From Bacteroidota bacterium (lineage in GTDB: Bacteria; Bacteroidota; Ignavibacteria; UBA10030; BY39), in assembly GCA_030682385.1 (NCBI GenBank), contig JAUXOG010000039.1, positions 1-33,005 of the forward strand: a stretch of DNA of 33,005 nt. The letters are read 5' to 3'. Below are positions 1 to 7,372 of the stretch, piece by piece; the first letter of the stretch is position 1, and the number at the start of each line of letters is the position of its first letter. The position numbers and the translations under genes are program-made. Below the pieces are notes generated by a model. It was not told where the DNA came from. It searched no databases and saw only the letters and a list, made by a program, of their open reading frames with translations.

Positions 1-124
1 GATGGAGTGAATTAAAAAACAAAAACAATATCCAACGGGGTAAATTTAGAAGTATATTTCCACTTCGTCATTCGATATTCGGTGTTCATTATTCATTATT
101 AGAACTACCCTAAAATCTAAAATC

Positions 125-1438
125 TTATTCTTTCATTAAAACAACCCTCAACCACGAGTATGGCACATCCCAATGATTTACAGGGAATTCGTGACCGAGA
201 TTTGCGTGGATAATTAACTGTTTCGTTCTGCTTGGTATCCGATTGTACAAAGCGAAAACTGTATTTGGTGCGGATATCCTGTCTTTAAAATGTGTCGAAA
301 GTAAAACAGGTTTTGTAAATCGCTCTGTAAAATTATTAGCATCAAAGTAACTTAAGGTTCGAAGCGCTGTTGTCTTATTAACTAATCCGTTGATTATCGA
401 CCTTCTTACACGCGAGCAACAACCGCTTTCGATTCCTTCAGAAAAACTGCATAAAGTCGGAATTGTTGCAACGGTGGCTTTAATCCTGTTATCCAACCCT
501 GTTAAAAGCAATGCCAAGCCACCGCCTTGACTTGTTCCTGCAACCCCAATGCGCGCTGTATCCACTTCACTTCGCGTATAAAAAAAATCGATGGCCCGCT
601 TTGCACTTGCAACTGCTTTTCGTAAATAATACTCGCTTGGATTATCAAGGTTCTTTCCTGCCGATGGGTCATCACCCTCAGGATAATTATCGACCTCTAC
701 ATCCAATCCGTGGATCTGTATTGCGACGACTGCGAATCCGAGTCTTGCAAGAGTATATGGAATTTGTATCGGAGTATTTCCATAACTTGGCAGGATTAAA
801 ATTACCGGAAGCGGATCATCGGATTTTGGAAAACAATACCAGCCTTTTATACACATTGCATCAAAACTCCGATACATTAATTTAAAAACTTTGATGCTGT
901 CCTGTTGTTTATCGGTGTGTTCTGTTAATTCAAAGTAAGGATGAATAGTATCTAAAGCAGAAAATGTATTCAGCCAAAATGTTTCAAAATCTATCGGATT
1001 TGTAGCGGAAAAGAGAATCGAATCAGATTGAAAGGCAAACGTAAGTGTATCTGAAAAATATTCGTATTCACCTGTAACTACCCGTGCAAAAATTTCATAA
1101 AAGCCGGGACGCCATTGATAGTTGAGGGATTTTTTTTCGGAAGAGAAATGTATTGTTTTAATACCCTTCTCGAATTTTGAATTTTCCTCATAAACAGTAT
1201 CATAGTGTTTTTGTGTGATACTTTTAAGTCGTATAAAAATTATTCCTCTAACTTTCCGTTGCGATTCGATTCTTACATTAAAAGCGGGGGAGTGATTTTT
1301 ATTGTATAGATGAGTTGGCAGGAACGATTCAATGGATACCGAAATAATCCGTTGTGCGTAAGAACTCGATGCAGATATTGAAAGTAAAATTGCTAAGAGC
1401 GGGATAATTCGGTGTATATTTTTTAGGGAATACCTAAT
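125..1438 (-). CDS. Secreted acetyl-xylan-esterase-like (AXE1/CE7) alpha/beta hydrolase, probable ATT start
   Basis: The C-terminal part matches the AXE1/CE7 esterase family, which removes acetyl groups from xylan-type sugars. In a 437-residue reading, the nucleophile serine is in GTSQGG (about residue 303), the aspartate in HFKDRIS (about 386) and the histidine in NLGHEF (about 416). Before the hydrolase core come the family's DFETFW segment, a roughly 120-residue region of unknown fold, and a signal peptide ending ..SASSSYAQ, so the enzyme is probably exported. The frame is open from a stop at 1475-1477 down to 125, yet I found no in-frame ATG, GTG or TTG above the ATG at 877. That ATG would remove the signal peptide and the start of the family domain. 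ATT at 1436-1438, one base after the ftsE stop, gives a normal signal peptide and suggests translational coupling. The family call is firm; substrate and start are inferred. Confidence 0.72.
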   Translation of the reverse strand: MRYSLKNIHRIIPLLAILLSISASSSYAQRIISVSIESFLPTHLYNKNHSPAFNVRIESQRKVRGIIFIRLKSITQKHYDTVYEENSKFEKGIKTIHFSSEKKSLNYQWRPGFYEIFARVVTGEYEYFSDTLTFAFQSDSILFSATNPIDFETFWLNTFSALDTIHPYFELTEHTDKQQDSIKVFKLMYRSFDAMCIKGWYCFPKSDDPLPVILILPSYGNTPIQIPYTLARLGFAVVAIQIHGLDVEVDNYPEGDDPSAGKNLDNPSEYYLRKAVASAKRAIDFFYTRSEVDTARIGVAGTSQGGGLALLLTGLDNRIKATVATIPTLCSFSEGIESGCCSRVRRSIINGLVNKTTALRTLSYFDANNFTERFTKPVLLSTHFKDRISAPNTVFALYNRIPSRTKQLIIHANLGHEFPVNHWDVPYSWLRVVLMKE

Positions 1439-1439
1439 T

Positions 1440-2102
1440 TTAGATACTTTCGATTTCTTTGATTTTAGTATCTTTTATCTGCAAAATTCTGCTTCCCGAT
1501 CTTCGAACTAAATCGTAATTATGTGTAGCCAACAAAACGGCAGTCCCTCGCGAATTGATTTGCAACAGGACATCAAGAATTTCGTTTGCTAAGGCAGGGT
1601 CTAAATTACCGGTTGGTTCATCTGCTAAAAGAATAAAGGGTTCGTTCACCAAAGCCCGCGCAATTACAACCCGCTGCTGCTCGCCACCTGATAGCTCATT
1701 AGGCATTGCCCCGCGTTTGTGGCTCAAACCGACTTCTGCTAAAACCCGGACAATACGCCTTTGAATTTCGTGCCGCTTAACCCCTGTAACGTGTAATGGA
1801 AAGGCAACATTCTCAAAAACATTCCGGTCTTCTAAAAGCTTAAAATCCTGAAACACAACTCCTAAAGTTCTTCTCAAATAGGGAATCTCCCTTTGTTTAA
1901 TTACTAACGAGTTGTATTTACCGACTGTAACCATACCTGAATTGGGGAGTAAATCCATATAAATTAAACGAAGAAGTGTTGTCTTGCCAATGCCCGACTC
2001 ACCGATTAAAGAAACAAATTCACCCGAGTTGATGTGCATGCTTATATTCGATAAAATCGGTTGAGCGTTAAATGAAAGTGTAACGTTTTTGAGTGTAATC
2101 AT
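1440..2102 (-). CDS. ftsE: Cell-division ABC transporter ATP-binding protein FtsE
   Basis: This is a 220-residue ABC ATPase of normal FtsE length. The Walker A motif GESGIGKT is at residues 34-41, the Q-loop lies in the FtsE-typical stretch GVVFQDFKLLEDRNVFENV (81-99), the signature LSGGEQ is at 137-142, Walker B ILLADEP at 157-163, and the switch histidine in LATHN (194). FtsE normally works with the membrane protein FtsX at the division site and controls peptidoglycan hydrolases. No ftsX lies in this window. The gene begins 3 bases after pdxA stops and is followed by the exported esterase, so all three are probably one transcript. A LolD-type role is possible, but the VFQDFKLL region favours FtsE. 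Confidence 0.88.
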   Translation of the reverse strand: MITLKNVTLSFNAQPILSNISMHINSGEFVSLIGESGIGKTTLLRLIYMDLLPNSGMVTVGKYNSLVIKQREIPYLRRTLGVVFQDFKLLEDRNVFENVAFPLHVTGVKRHEIQRRIVRVLAEVGLSHKRGAMPNELSGGEQQRVVIARALVNEPFILLADEPTGNLDPALANEILDVLLQINSRGTAVLLATHNYDLVRRSGSRILQIKDTKIKEIESI

Positions 2103-2105
2103 ATT

Positions 2106-3107
2106 CTATTTTTTATTTTTGCGGCGGTTATTAATAATAGTTACTGCAGTTTTAATAGCTTCAATTGTGCTGGATGGATTTGCTTTTCCTTTTCCGGCGA
2201 TGTCGAATGCCGTTCCATGATCCGGTGAAGTGCGTACTATCGGCAATCCGGCAGTGAAGTTTACACCTTCCTCGAATCCTAATAATTTTATTGGGATCAA
2301 TCCTTGGTCGTGGTACATTGCAAGCACCGCATCATAGTTTTTGTAAGCATGAACTCCAAAAAAACCATCGGCTGGGAATGGACCTTCGATATTAACACCT
2401 TTTCTTTTAGCTTGCTTCATTATTGGAATTATCATTTCATTTTCTTCTTCTCCGATAACTCCATTTTCACCGGCGTGCGGGTTGAGTCCTAATACAGCGA
2501 TTTTAGGTTTTCTAATTCCAAAATCTTTGATGAGCGAATCGTTCAGTGTTTGTATTTTATCTTTAAGTAATTGTTTCGTGAGCAAGGATGGAATTTCTTT
2601 GATTGGAATATGAATTGTTACCAAAGCCACACGGAAATTTTTATAAAGCATCATCATTGCAAAATTACTACGTTTGCAGAGTGTTGTAATCAATTCGGAT
2701 TGTCCGGGGAAATCGAAACCCTCGAAGTTGATAGATTCTTTTGCTAAAGGTGCTGTTACCATACCATCAACTTCTTTTTCGAGACAAATAAGAGCTGCCG
2801 AAATAACAGATTCAGTAGCAATCCTGCCAGCTTCGTATGAAAGTATTCCCGGTTTTATATTTGGTTTTACAAATTTACGAACTGATAAAATCGGTAAAGC
2901 ATCTGAATTGTTTTTAGGAACAGATTCGATTTCTTTAAGTGTGATTTTCATTTTTAGAAGTTTTGCATAATGCTCGAAAACATAAGTCGAGCCAACCAGA
3001 ACCGGAATGCAAATTCGTTTAACTGCTGGCGATATTGCGGCTTTTAGTGCCACTTCCGGTCCGATGCCGTTATAGTCGCCCATTGTAATTGCTATTATTG
3101 GTTTCAT
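2106..3107 (-). CDS. pdxA: 4-hydroxythreonine-4-phosphate dehydrogenase PdxA
   Basis: The product is a 333-residue NAD-dependent dehydrogenase that oxidises 4-phosphohydroxy-L-threonine in the DXP-dependent route to pyridoxal phosphate. The start MKPIIAITMGDYNGIGPE is the family's N-terminal signature. The three metal-binding histidines fit the segments VTIHIPIKE, LNPHAGENG and YHDQGLIPIK, and the end carries TSPDHGTAFDIAGKGKA. Length is typical. It is the first gene of the pdxA-ftsE-esterase run, and a TTGCTT-17-TAAATT promoter-like sequence lies directly upstream. No other PLP biosynthesis gene is present here. Confidence 0.95.
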   Translation of the reverse strand: MKPIIAITMGDYNGIGPEVALKAAISPAVKRICIPVLVGSTYVFEHYAKLLKMKITLKEIESVPKNNSDALPILSVRKFVKPNIKPGILSYEAGRIATESVISAALICLEKEVDGMVTAPLAKESINFEGFDFPGQSELITTLCKRSNFAMMMLYKNFRVALVTIHIPIKEIPSLLTKQLLKDKIQTLNDSLIKDFGIRKPKIAVLGLNPHAGENGVIGEEENEMIIPIMKQAKRKGVNIEGPFPADGFFGVHAYKNYDAVLAMYHDQGLIPIKLLGFEEGVNFTAGLPIVRTSPDHGTAFDIAGKGKANPSSTIEAIKTAVTIINNRRKNKK

Positions 3108-3133
3108 ATCCTATACATTAGTTGTTGAGTGTT

Positions 3134-3162
3134 AATTTACAAACGACTATGTAGAAAAGCAA
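3134..3162 (-). promoter_or_regulatory. Candidate promoter of pdxA-ftsE-esterase
   Basis: On the minus strand, TTGCTT (3162-3157) and TAAATT (3139-3134) are separated by exactly 17 bases, a sigma-70-like layout. The first base of pdxA is 27 bases further down. The same TTGCTT hexamer appears in other candidate promoters of this window. Confidence 0.4.
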
Positions 3163-3190
3163 GAAAATTAAGCAAATTATAAAAATTTAC

Positions 3191-3219
3191 TTGCTTTTTA
3201 GTGAAATGGAGTATATATT
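3191..3219 (+). promoter_or_regulatory. Candidate promoter of the orphan RNA
   Basis: TTGCTT (3191-3196) and TATATT (3214-3219) have a 17-base spacer. The hexamers and spacing are identical to the candidate cmk promoter at 28372-28400. Transcription would start near 3226, just where a stable hairpin begins. Confidence 0.42.
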
Positions 3220-3225
3220 TTCTAC

Positions 3226-3470
3226 AGTATTTGTAATACTGATAGCCAATACAGATTACAGAATATTCAGGATCGAGGAGGGCTATTGCCGGTTATTAAT
3301 TTATAAAAAGAAAATGCTGATATTTTTTTACATACCGTTACAGGTTGTAAAAAGATGCATTCAAAGAGTTGACTATTGTTATTCGTTCCCATTTCCGAAT
3401 TTATTATCTGGATGCATTTTCTAAAACCTCTTTTTCCCTTTAACAGGGAAGGAGAGGTTTTTTTGTTTTT
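3226..3470 (+). ncRNA. Candidate structured non-coding RNA gene (about 240 nt)
   Basis: This stretch sits in a 677-base gap between divergent genes and has no convincing protein. It has a promoter-like start and ends in a very strong intrinsic terminator. Visible helices are CAGTATT/AATACTG (3225-3241, loop TGT), ATAGCC/GGCTAT (3242-3247 with 3281-3286), TTACA/TGTAA around 3338-3350, ATTCG/CGAAT (3381-3400), and a closing helix around the two ATGCAT words at 3355-3360 and 3412-3417. I see no match to tmRNA, RNase P RNA, SRP RNA or common riboswitch cores. The 5' and 3' ends do not pair with each other as in 6S RNA. No function is assigned. Confidence 0.42.
3425..3470 (+). terminator. Strong intrinsic terminator
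   Basis: A stem of about 16 pairs, including two G-U pairs, runs from AAACCTC to GAGGTTT. It closes on the loop TTAAC and is followed by a T7-G-T7 tract. The direction of the T tract shows it ends a plus-strand transcript, the candidate RNA at 3226. Confidence 0.8.
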
Positions 3471-3505
3471 TTAAAAATACAAATGAGGGCAGTTCGAATA
3501 ATGAA

Positions 3506-3521
3506 TCCGTTAGCTAACGGA
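3506..3521. repeat. Perfect 16-bp palindrome
   Basis: TCCGTTAGCTAACGGA is fully self-complementary and lies just upstream of the hairpin array. It could be another REP-like element or a dimeric protein-binding site. Nothing in the sequence decides between these. Confidence 0.45.
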
Positions 3522-3532
3522 TGAACAACGAA

Positions 3533-3740
3533 CCCGCCTACGTCCCGATTTTATTCGGGACTTCGGCGGGCAGGTGACGAATGACAAACCCGCCTGCGTC
3601 CCGATTTTATTCGGGACTTCGGCGGGCAGGTGACAAATGACAAACCCGCCTGCGTACCGTGTTACGGGACTTCGGCGGGCAGGTGACAAATAACAAACCC
3701 GCCTGCGTCCCGATTTTATTCGGGACTTCGGCGGGCAGGT
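3533..3740. repeat. Tandem array of four hairpin repeat units
   Basis: Four copies begin with CCCGCC at 3533, 3589, 3645 and 3698 (periods 56, 56 and 53). Each has outer arms CCCGCC/GGCGGG and, in copies 1, 2 and 4, inner arms TCCCGA/TCGGGA, ending in CAGGT. Linkers are variants of TGACAAATGACAAA. Copy 3 has a different inner sequence (CCGT-GTT-ACGG) that still pairs. Each unit can fold into a two-part hairpin in DNA or RNA. This is REP-like intergenic repeat DNA, not a CRISPR array. Confidence 0.85.
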
Positions 3741-3784
3741 AACTAATTACCAATTAACCAATAACAATTTATGAGGTAACAACA

Positions 3785-4678
3785 ATGAGACACTTAATTT
3801 ATTTCTTCGCACTTTGCGTTCTAACATTTTCTATAATTGGAAATGTCCCGATTTTATCGGGACAAGTCCCGAATAAGATTTCTTACCAGGGACTTTTAAC
3901 AACTTCCGCTGGCACACCAGTGCCGGATGGGAGTTACGATTTAACTTTTAAAATTTTCGATGTTTCCGCTGGCGGTAGTGCATTATGGACAGAAAATCAA
4001 ACCGGCATTACCATTCAGCGTGGAACATTTAATGTTTTTCTGGGTTCAGTAACAACATTCAACATATCTTCCAATCAAACATTATATGTGGAAGTTACTG
4101 CAACATCAGGACCCGCAATACCTTCACCGACAACATTTTCGCCGCGGTCTGAATTAACAAGTTCGCCTTATGCACTTAGAGCCGATACATCCAATTACGC
4201 AACTGTTGCTGGTACGACCGGTGGTGCGGCAGGTGGTGACCTAATAGGGTCATATCCCAATCCTGCGATTGCTACAGATGCAGTAACATCTCCAAAAATC
4301 CTTGATAAAACAATCCAACGAGACGATGTTCAATCTACATTTAAAGCCCCGTACGCAGATACGGCTGACTATGCGAAGACCGTACCATCCGGCATCGTGA
4401 AGAAGGTCGTGTCCAAGGTCTTCGGCGCCCAAAGTGCCGATTCAGGCGGTGAGATCCGCGACCTCTCCTACGGCGAGACCTTCAGCAGTCCGCCGGTCGT
4501 GCATCTCCAGGCCGTTCTTCGGAGCGCCGGCGGCGGGCTCTTGGCCGGCGCCGTTGCCTACGCGGTGGTGACGGCACGGACGGCGGACATGGATATCACG
4601 TTGTACAACCGCTATGGCGGTTCGCCTCTCCCAACCGCCAGCGTCGATCTTCACGTCCTTCTCATCGAGAAGTTCTGA
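3785..4678 (+). CDS. Secreted tail-fibre-like protein with GC-rich mosaic C-terminus
   Basis: This 297-residue protein starts with a signal peptide (first ~20-26 residues). A beta-rich domain follows (about 27-125) of the type PNKISYQGLL...VPDGSYDLTFKIFD, common in exported proteins of Bacteroidota/Ignavibacteria. A linker then has the tail-fibre-like phrase GDLIGSYPNPAIA (about 155-167). The last ~98 residues look like a compact beta domain (ETFSSPPVVHL...VDLHVLLIEKF), weakly like H-type lectin folds. Codons change abruptly at about 4380: the preceding 300 bases are about 46% G+C and the last 300 about 63%. A GAGGT ribosome site supports the start. No T9SS tail is seen. A surface or adhesive role is a guess. 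Confidence 0.75.
   Translation: MRHLIYFFALCVLTFSIIGNVPILSGQVPNKISYQGLLTTSAGTPVPDGSYDLTFKIFDVSAGGSALWTENQTGITIQRGTFNVFLGSVTTFNISSNQTLYVEVTATSGPAIPSPTTFSPRSELTSSPYALRADTSNYATVAGTTGGAAGGDLIGSYPNPAIATDAVTSPKILDKTIQRDDVQSTFKAPYADTADYAKTVPSGIVKKVVSKVFGAQSADSGGEIRDLSYGETFSSPPVVHLQAVLRSAGGGLLAGAVAYAVVTARTADMDITLYNRYGGSPLPTASVDLHVLLIEKF
3845..3872. repeat. Hairpin-repeat core inside coding sequence
   Basis: GTCCCGA-TTTTA-TCGGGAC (3845-3863) is a perfect 7-bp hairpin that matches the inner core of the upstream array. A third half-site GTCCCGA follows at 3866-3872. It encodes VPILSG at the end of the signal peptide, in frame. This suggests insertion or spread of the repeat into the gene. Confidence 0.6.
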
Positions 4679-4696
4679 TTAACTTTAGAGAAAATG

Positions 4697-4725
4697 GTGC
4701 ATGGGTAACGAAATAAAAATATAAT
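4697..4725 (+). promoter_or_regulatory. Weak candidate promoter of the 4756 gene
   Basis: A perfect TATAAT (4720-4725) has GTGCAT 17 bases upstream (4697-4702). The -35 match is weak. A good AGGAG ribosome site follows before the ATG at 4756. Confidence 0.3.
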
Positions 4726-4755
4726 AATCACAAAAATAAACAAGGAGATTTTATT

Positions 4756-6213
4756 ATGAAACACACAATTTTATTTATTGCAATCTGTTTGATTCTTTTT
4801 AGCTCAATGCTATTGAGTCAAACAATTAATCACCCTTGGTGGGTAGTAGACAGAGGTGGAGGTAAATCATCAGGCGGAGAATTAACTCTACAAACTTCAA
4901 TCGGTCAAAATGCAATTCAAAAAATGACTGGCGATACGTTTGCACTCGAAAGTGGCTACATACCCGGCTTGCGAAATCTGGCGGGCACCTCTACTACACT
5001 TGGAATAAGTATGTCGGCAGGATGGAATTTATTATCAGTCCCGCTGCTTGTAAATGATTACAGAAAATCTGTTTTATTCCCAACCGCCGTTTCGCCAGCT
5101 TATGCATATCAAGACGGTTACAAAGTGAAAGATACACTAAGTAATGGAGCTGGATATTGGCTTAAATTTTCATCATCAACATCAATTCCGATTAGTGGTA
5201 CGGCTATAATGTTAGATACAATCGATGTTAATGCACGCTGGAATATGATAGGTGTAGTTTCGTATCCAGTTTTAATATCAGAGATAACACCCGTTCCGCC
5301 TGTTACTATTCAATCACAATATTTCGGATATACAAGCACAGGATACTACACAGAAGACACATTAAAGCCAGGTTATGCATATTGGTTAAAAGTAAATCAA
5401 TCTGGGAAAATTGTGTTGAAATCCGGCTCAGTGCTGATGGCTTCTTCACAATCCGTTATGGTGAAAACTCAAAATAAACCTGATGATATCAAGTCAATTG
5501 CAGAAGAGAAAGGGCTGCGCAGTTTGACACTAAAAGATGAAGCAGGGCGTGAACAGACGCTTTACTTTACAGCAAAACCTGTAGAGATTGATTTAGAGAA
5601 ATATGAGCTGCCGCCAATTCCGCCGTCAGGAGTTTTTGATGTCCGATTCCAATCGCAGCGTAATGTAGAAGTAGCCGACAAAGAAAAATCGGATAAGCAG
5701 GAATTTCCAATAAAAATCAGCGGTGCAAAGTATCCATTAACAATTAACTGGGATGCTTCAATAGATGAGGAACAAGAATACACACTTGAAGTAAAATCGG
5801 TTAATGAATATAAGATTGTATCGAAAGTATTCATACTTGATACGAAAGAGAAATCATTAACGATTGATGAAGAAGTGTTGAGTGTGAAGTTAATAATGTC
5901 GGCAAAAAGTGTTGTAGAAATTCCTAAAGAATATGTTTTGTATCAAAATTACCCGAACCCATTTAACCCGACTACGAAAATAAAGTATGACTTACCTATT
6001 GCCTCAAAAGTAATTCTGAAGGTTTACAATGTTTTAGGTCAGGAGGTAGCAACACTTGTGGATGAGATGCAAGAAGCGGGATTCAAGTCGGTTGAATTAG
6101 ACGGAACGAACTTATCAAGCGGTGTGTATTTTTACAGACTTATGAGTAATGCCCTTTCGACAAGTACAGGGCATGTTTTTATATCAACAAAAAAAATAAT
6201 TTTATTAAAATAA
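4756..6213 (+). CDS. Secreted protein with T9SS type A C-terminal sorting domain
   Basis: The 485-residue product has a signal peptide ending ..SSMLLSQ (about residue 21). A short GGGKSSGGELTLQTSIGQ module follows (about 30-70), a type frequent in this group's exported proteins. Two copies of a GWNLLSVP...GYWLKF / RWNMIGVV...GYAYWLKV repeat span about 80-225, then an Ig-like region. The last ~95 residues (391-485) are the T9SS sorting tail, recognisable by [14 protein letters not shown] and [15 protein letters not shown]. The protein is therefore expected to cross the outer membrane through T9SS and be released or anchored at the surface. A clean AGGAG site precedes the start. No catalytic motif is visible; its biochemical role is unknown. 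Confidence 0.85.
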   Translation: MKHTILFIAICLILFSSMLLSQTINHPWWVVDRGGGKSSGGELTLQTSIGQNAIQKMTGDTFALESGYIPGLRNLAGTSTTLGISMSAGWNLLSVPLLVNDYRKSVLFPTAVSPAYAYQDGYKVKDTLSNGAGYWLKFSSSTSIPISGTAIMLDTIDVNARWNMIGVVSYPVLISEITPVPPVTIQSQYFGYTSTGYYTEDTLKPGYAYWLKVNQSGKIVLKSGSVLMASSQSVMVKTQNKPDDIKSIAEEKGLRSLTLKDEAGREQTLYFTAKPVEIDLEKYELPPIPPSGVFDVRFQSQRNVEVADKEKSDKQEFPIKISGAKYPLTINWDASIDEEQEYTLEVKSVNEYKIVSKVFILDTKEKSLTIDEEVLSVKLIMSAKSVVEIPKEYVLYQNYPNPFNPTTKIKYDLPIASKVILKVYNVLGQEVATLVDEMQEAGFKSVELDGTNLSSGVYFYRLMSNALSTSTGHVFISTKKIILLK

Positions 6214-6235
6214 AAAAAATACAATGGAGGATATT

Positions 6236-7372
6236 ATGAAAACTTCGAATGTTTTTCTTAAGTTAATTTTTATTTTACATTTAGTTTTGGCATTACCTGT
6301 TCTTATGATAGCTCAAACAACTGTTACTTTCCAGGTTAACATGAAAATCAAGATGCTCAAAGGAACTTTTCTGCCAAGTGCCGGCGATATCGTAACAGTA
6401 CGCGGAAGCTTTAACGATTGGGGATTCGATCCAAGCGGTAATGTCGATACACTATTTGATTTCGATAACGATAGTATTTACACACGGACTGAGGAAATGA
6501 GCGCGGGGTACATGGAATACAAATTCTGGAAGACCCTGCGAAGTGAGCTTGATTGGGAATCTGGAAGCAATCGGGCATACACCGTAATCTCAGGTTCACA
6601 AACATTACATGTTGTGTACTTTGATTATGATTCAGAGTACGATCCGGCAGCGATACCTACCATAACCAATATCTCTCCACAATCTGGCGCTGTTGGTGCT
6701 TTCGTAACAATCACCGGGACAAATTATTCCAGCACACCCGCTGAAAATATTGTATATTTTGGTGCAGTCAAAGCATCTGTAACTTCTGCAACATCGACGG
6801 CGTTGGAGGTAATAGTACCAACAGGTGCCACATACTCGCCAATCACGGTAACAATCAATGGACTTACGGCATACTCGAGCATTCCATTCATAGTAACATT
6901 CGCGAGCAGTTATAGCATCGACTATGGAGCGTTTGCTGGAAAGGTTGATTTTGCCAACGAGAGCATACCGTTCCTTCTTGCCATAGGCGATTTAGATGGT
7001 GATGGCAAACCCGATGTTGCCTCAGCAAGTCAAGATAGTTCGTGCTTTATGTTATTCCGAAACACAAGCACAAGCGGTAGTATTTCGTTTGCGACGAGTA
7101 TAAAGTTGGAAACAGGATTTCGTTCCTATAATGTCTTCATAAACGATATTGATGGTGATGGGAAGCTCGACCTTATCAGTGCGATGTACGAACCGGACAA
7201 TCGAGTAGCAGTTTTCCGAAACACAAGCACACCTGGCAGCTTCTCATTTGAAGGAAGAGTTGATTTTGCAGTAGGAGGTTCACCGCGGCGTGTTGCGATA
7301 AGTGATTTTGATGGCGACGGTTGTCAGACCTTGCAGTATCGTGCATGGGTGATGATTCGATTTCAGTTCTAA
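6236..7372 (+). CDS. Large T9SS modular protein, 5' part (frameshifted): signal peptide, CBM-like, TIG, FG-GAP
   Basis: The start is set at 6236 because GGAGG (6226-6230) sits 5 bases before that ATG; the ATG at 6224 overlaps the ribosome site itself. A signal peptide ends ..LMIAQ (about residue 27). Next come a carbohydrate-binding-like E-set module ([11 protein letters not shown]...GSFNDWG, about 28-135), a TIG/IPT domain ([19 protein letters not shown], about 140-225) and the first FG-GAP repeats ([30 protein letters not shown]). The reading then collapses into unrelated residues from about 7322 and stops at 7372. The coding continues in another frame from 7321, so this is the front of one ~1,720-residue protein split by a one-base loss. 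Confidence 0.8.
   Translation: MKTSNVFLKLIFILHLVLALPVLMIAQTTVTFQVNMKIKMLKGTFLPSAGDIVTVRGSFNDWGFDPSGNVDTLFDFDNDSIYTRTEEMSAGYMEYKFWKTLRSELDWESGSNRAYTVISGSQTLHVVYFDYDSEYDPAAIPTITNISPQSGAVGAFVTITGTNYSSTPAENIVYFGAVKASVTSATSTALEVIVPTGATYSPITVTINGLTAYSSIPFIVTFASSYSIDYGAFAGKVDFANESIPFLLAIGDLDGDGKPDVASASQDSSCFMLFRNTSTSGSISFATSIKLETGFRSYNVFINDIDGDGKLDLISAMYEPDNRVAVFRNTSTPGSFSFEGRVDFAVGGSPRRVAISDFDGDGCQTLQYRAWVMIRFQF

Noticed and set aside
3-110. Possible 3' end of a plus-strand gene at the left edge
   Set aside because: A 36-codon open stretch exists, but it runs through simple repeats such as TTCATTATTCATTATTAG and shows no known motif. Positions 1-124 hold nothing else I can support.
511-885. Plus-strand 124-codon frame opposite the esterase
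   Set aside because: The minus strand has a complete catalytic triad in the same DNA; this frame is a shadow.
3191-3424. 77-codon plus-strand reading frame
   Set aside because: It begins with a TTG that is part of the candidate -35 box, has no ribosome site, shows an odd Cys/Tyr/Phe-rich composition, and its stop lies at the edge of the terminator stem.
3533-3740. CRISPR array
   Set aside because: The units are long hairpins joined by short, near-identical linkers of about 13 bases; there are no unique spacers and no cas genes.
4442-4654. Minus-strand frame in the GC-rich block
   Set aside because: High G+C lowers stop frequency; the plus-strand frame continues the upstream gene and the other has no motif or ribosome site.
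6224-6235. Upstream ATG of the large T9SS gene
   Set aside because: The GGAGG at 6226-6230 overlaps this ATG and serves the ATG at 6236, which gives a clean signal peptide.
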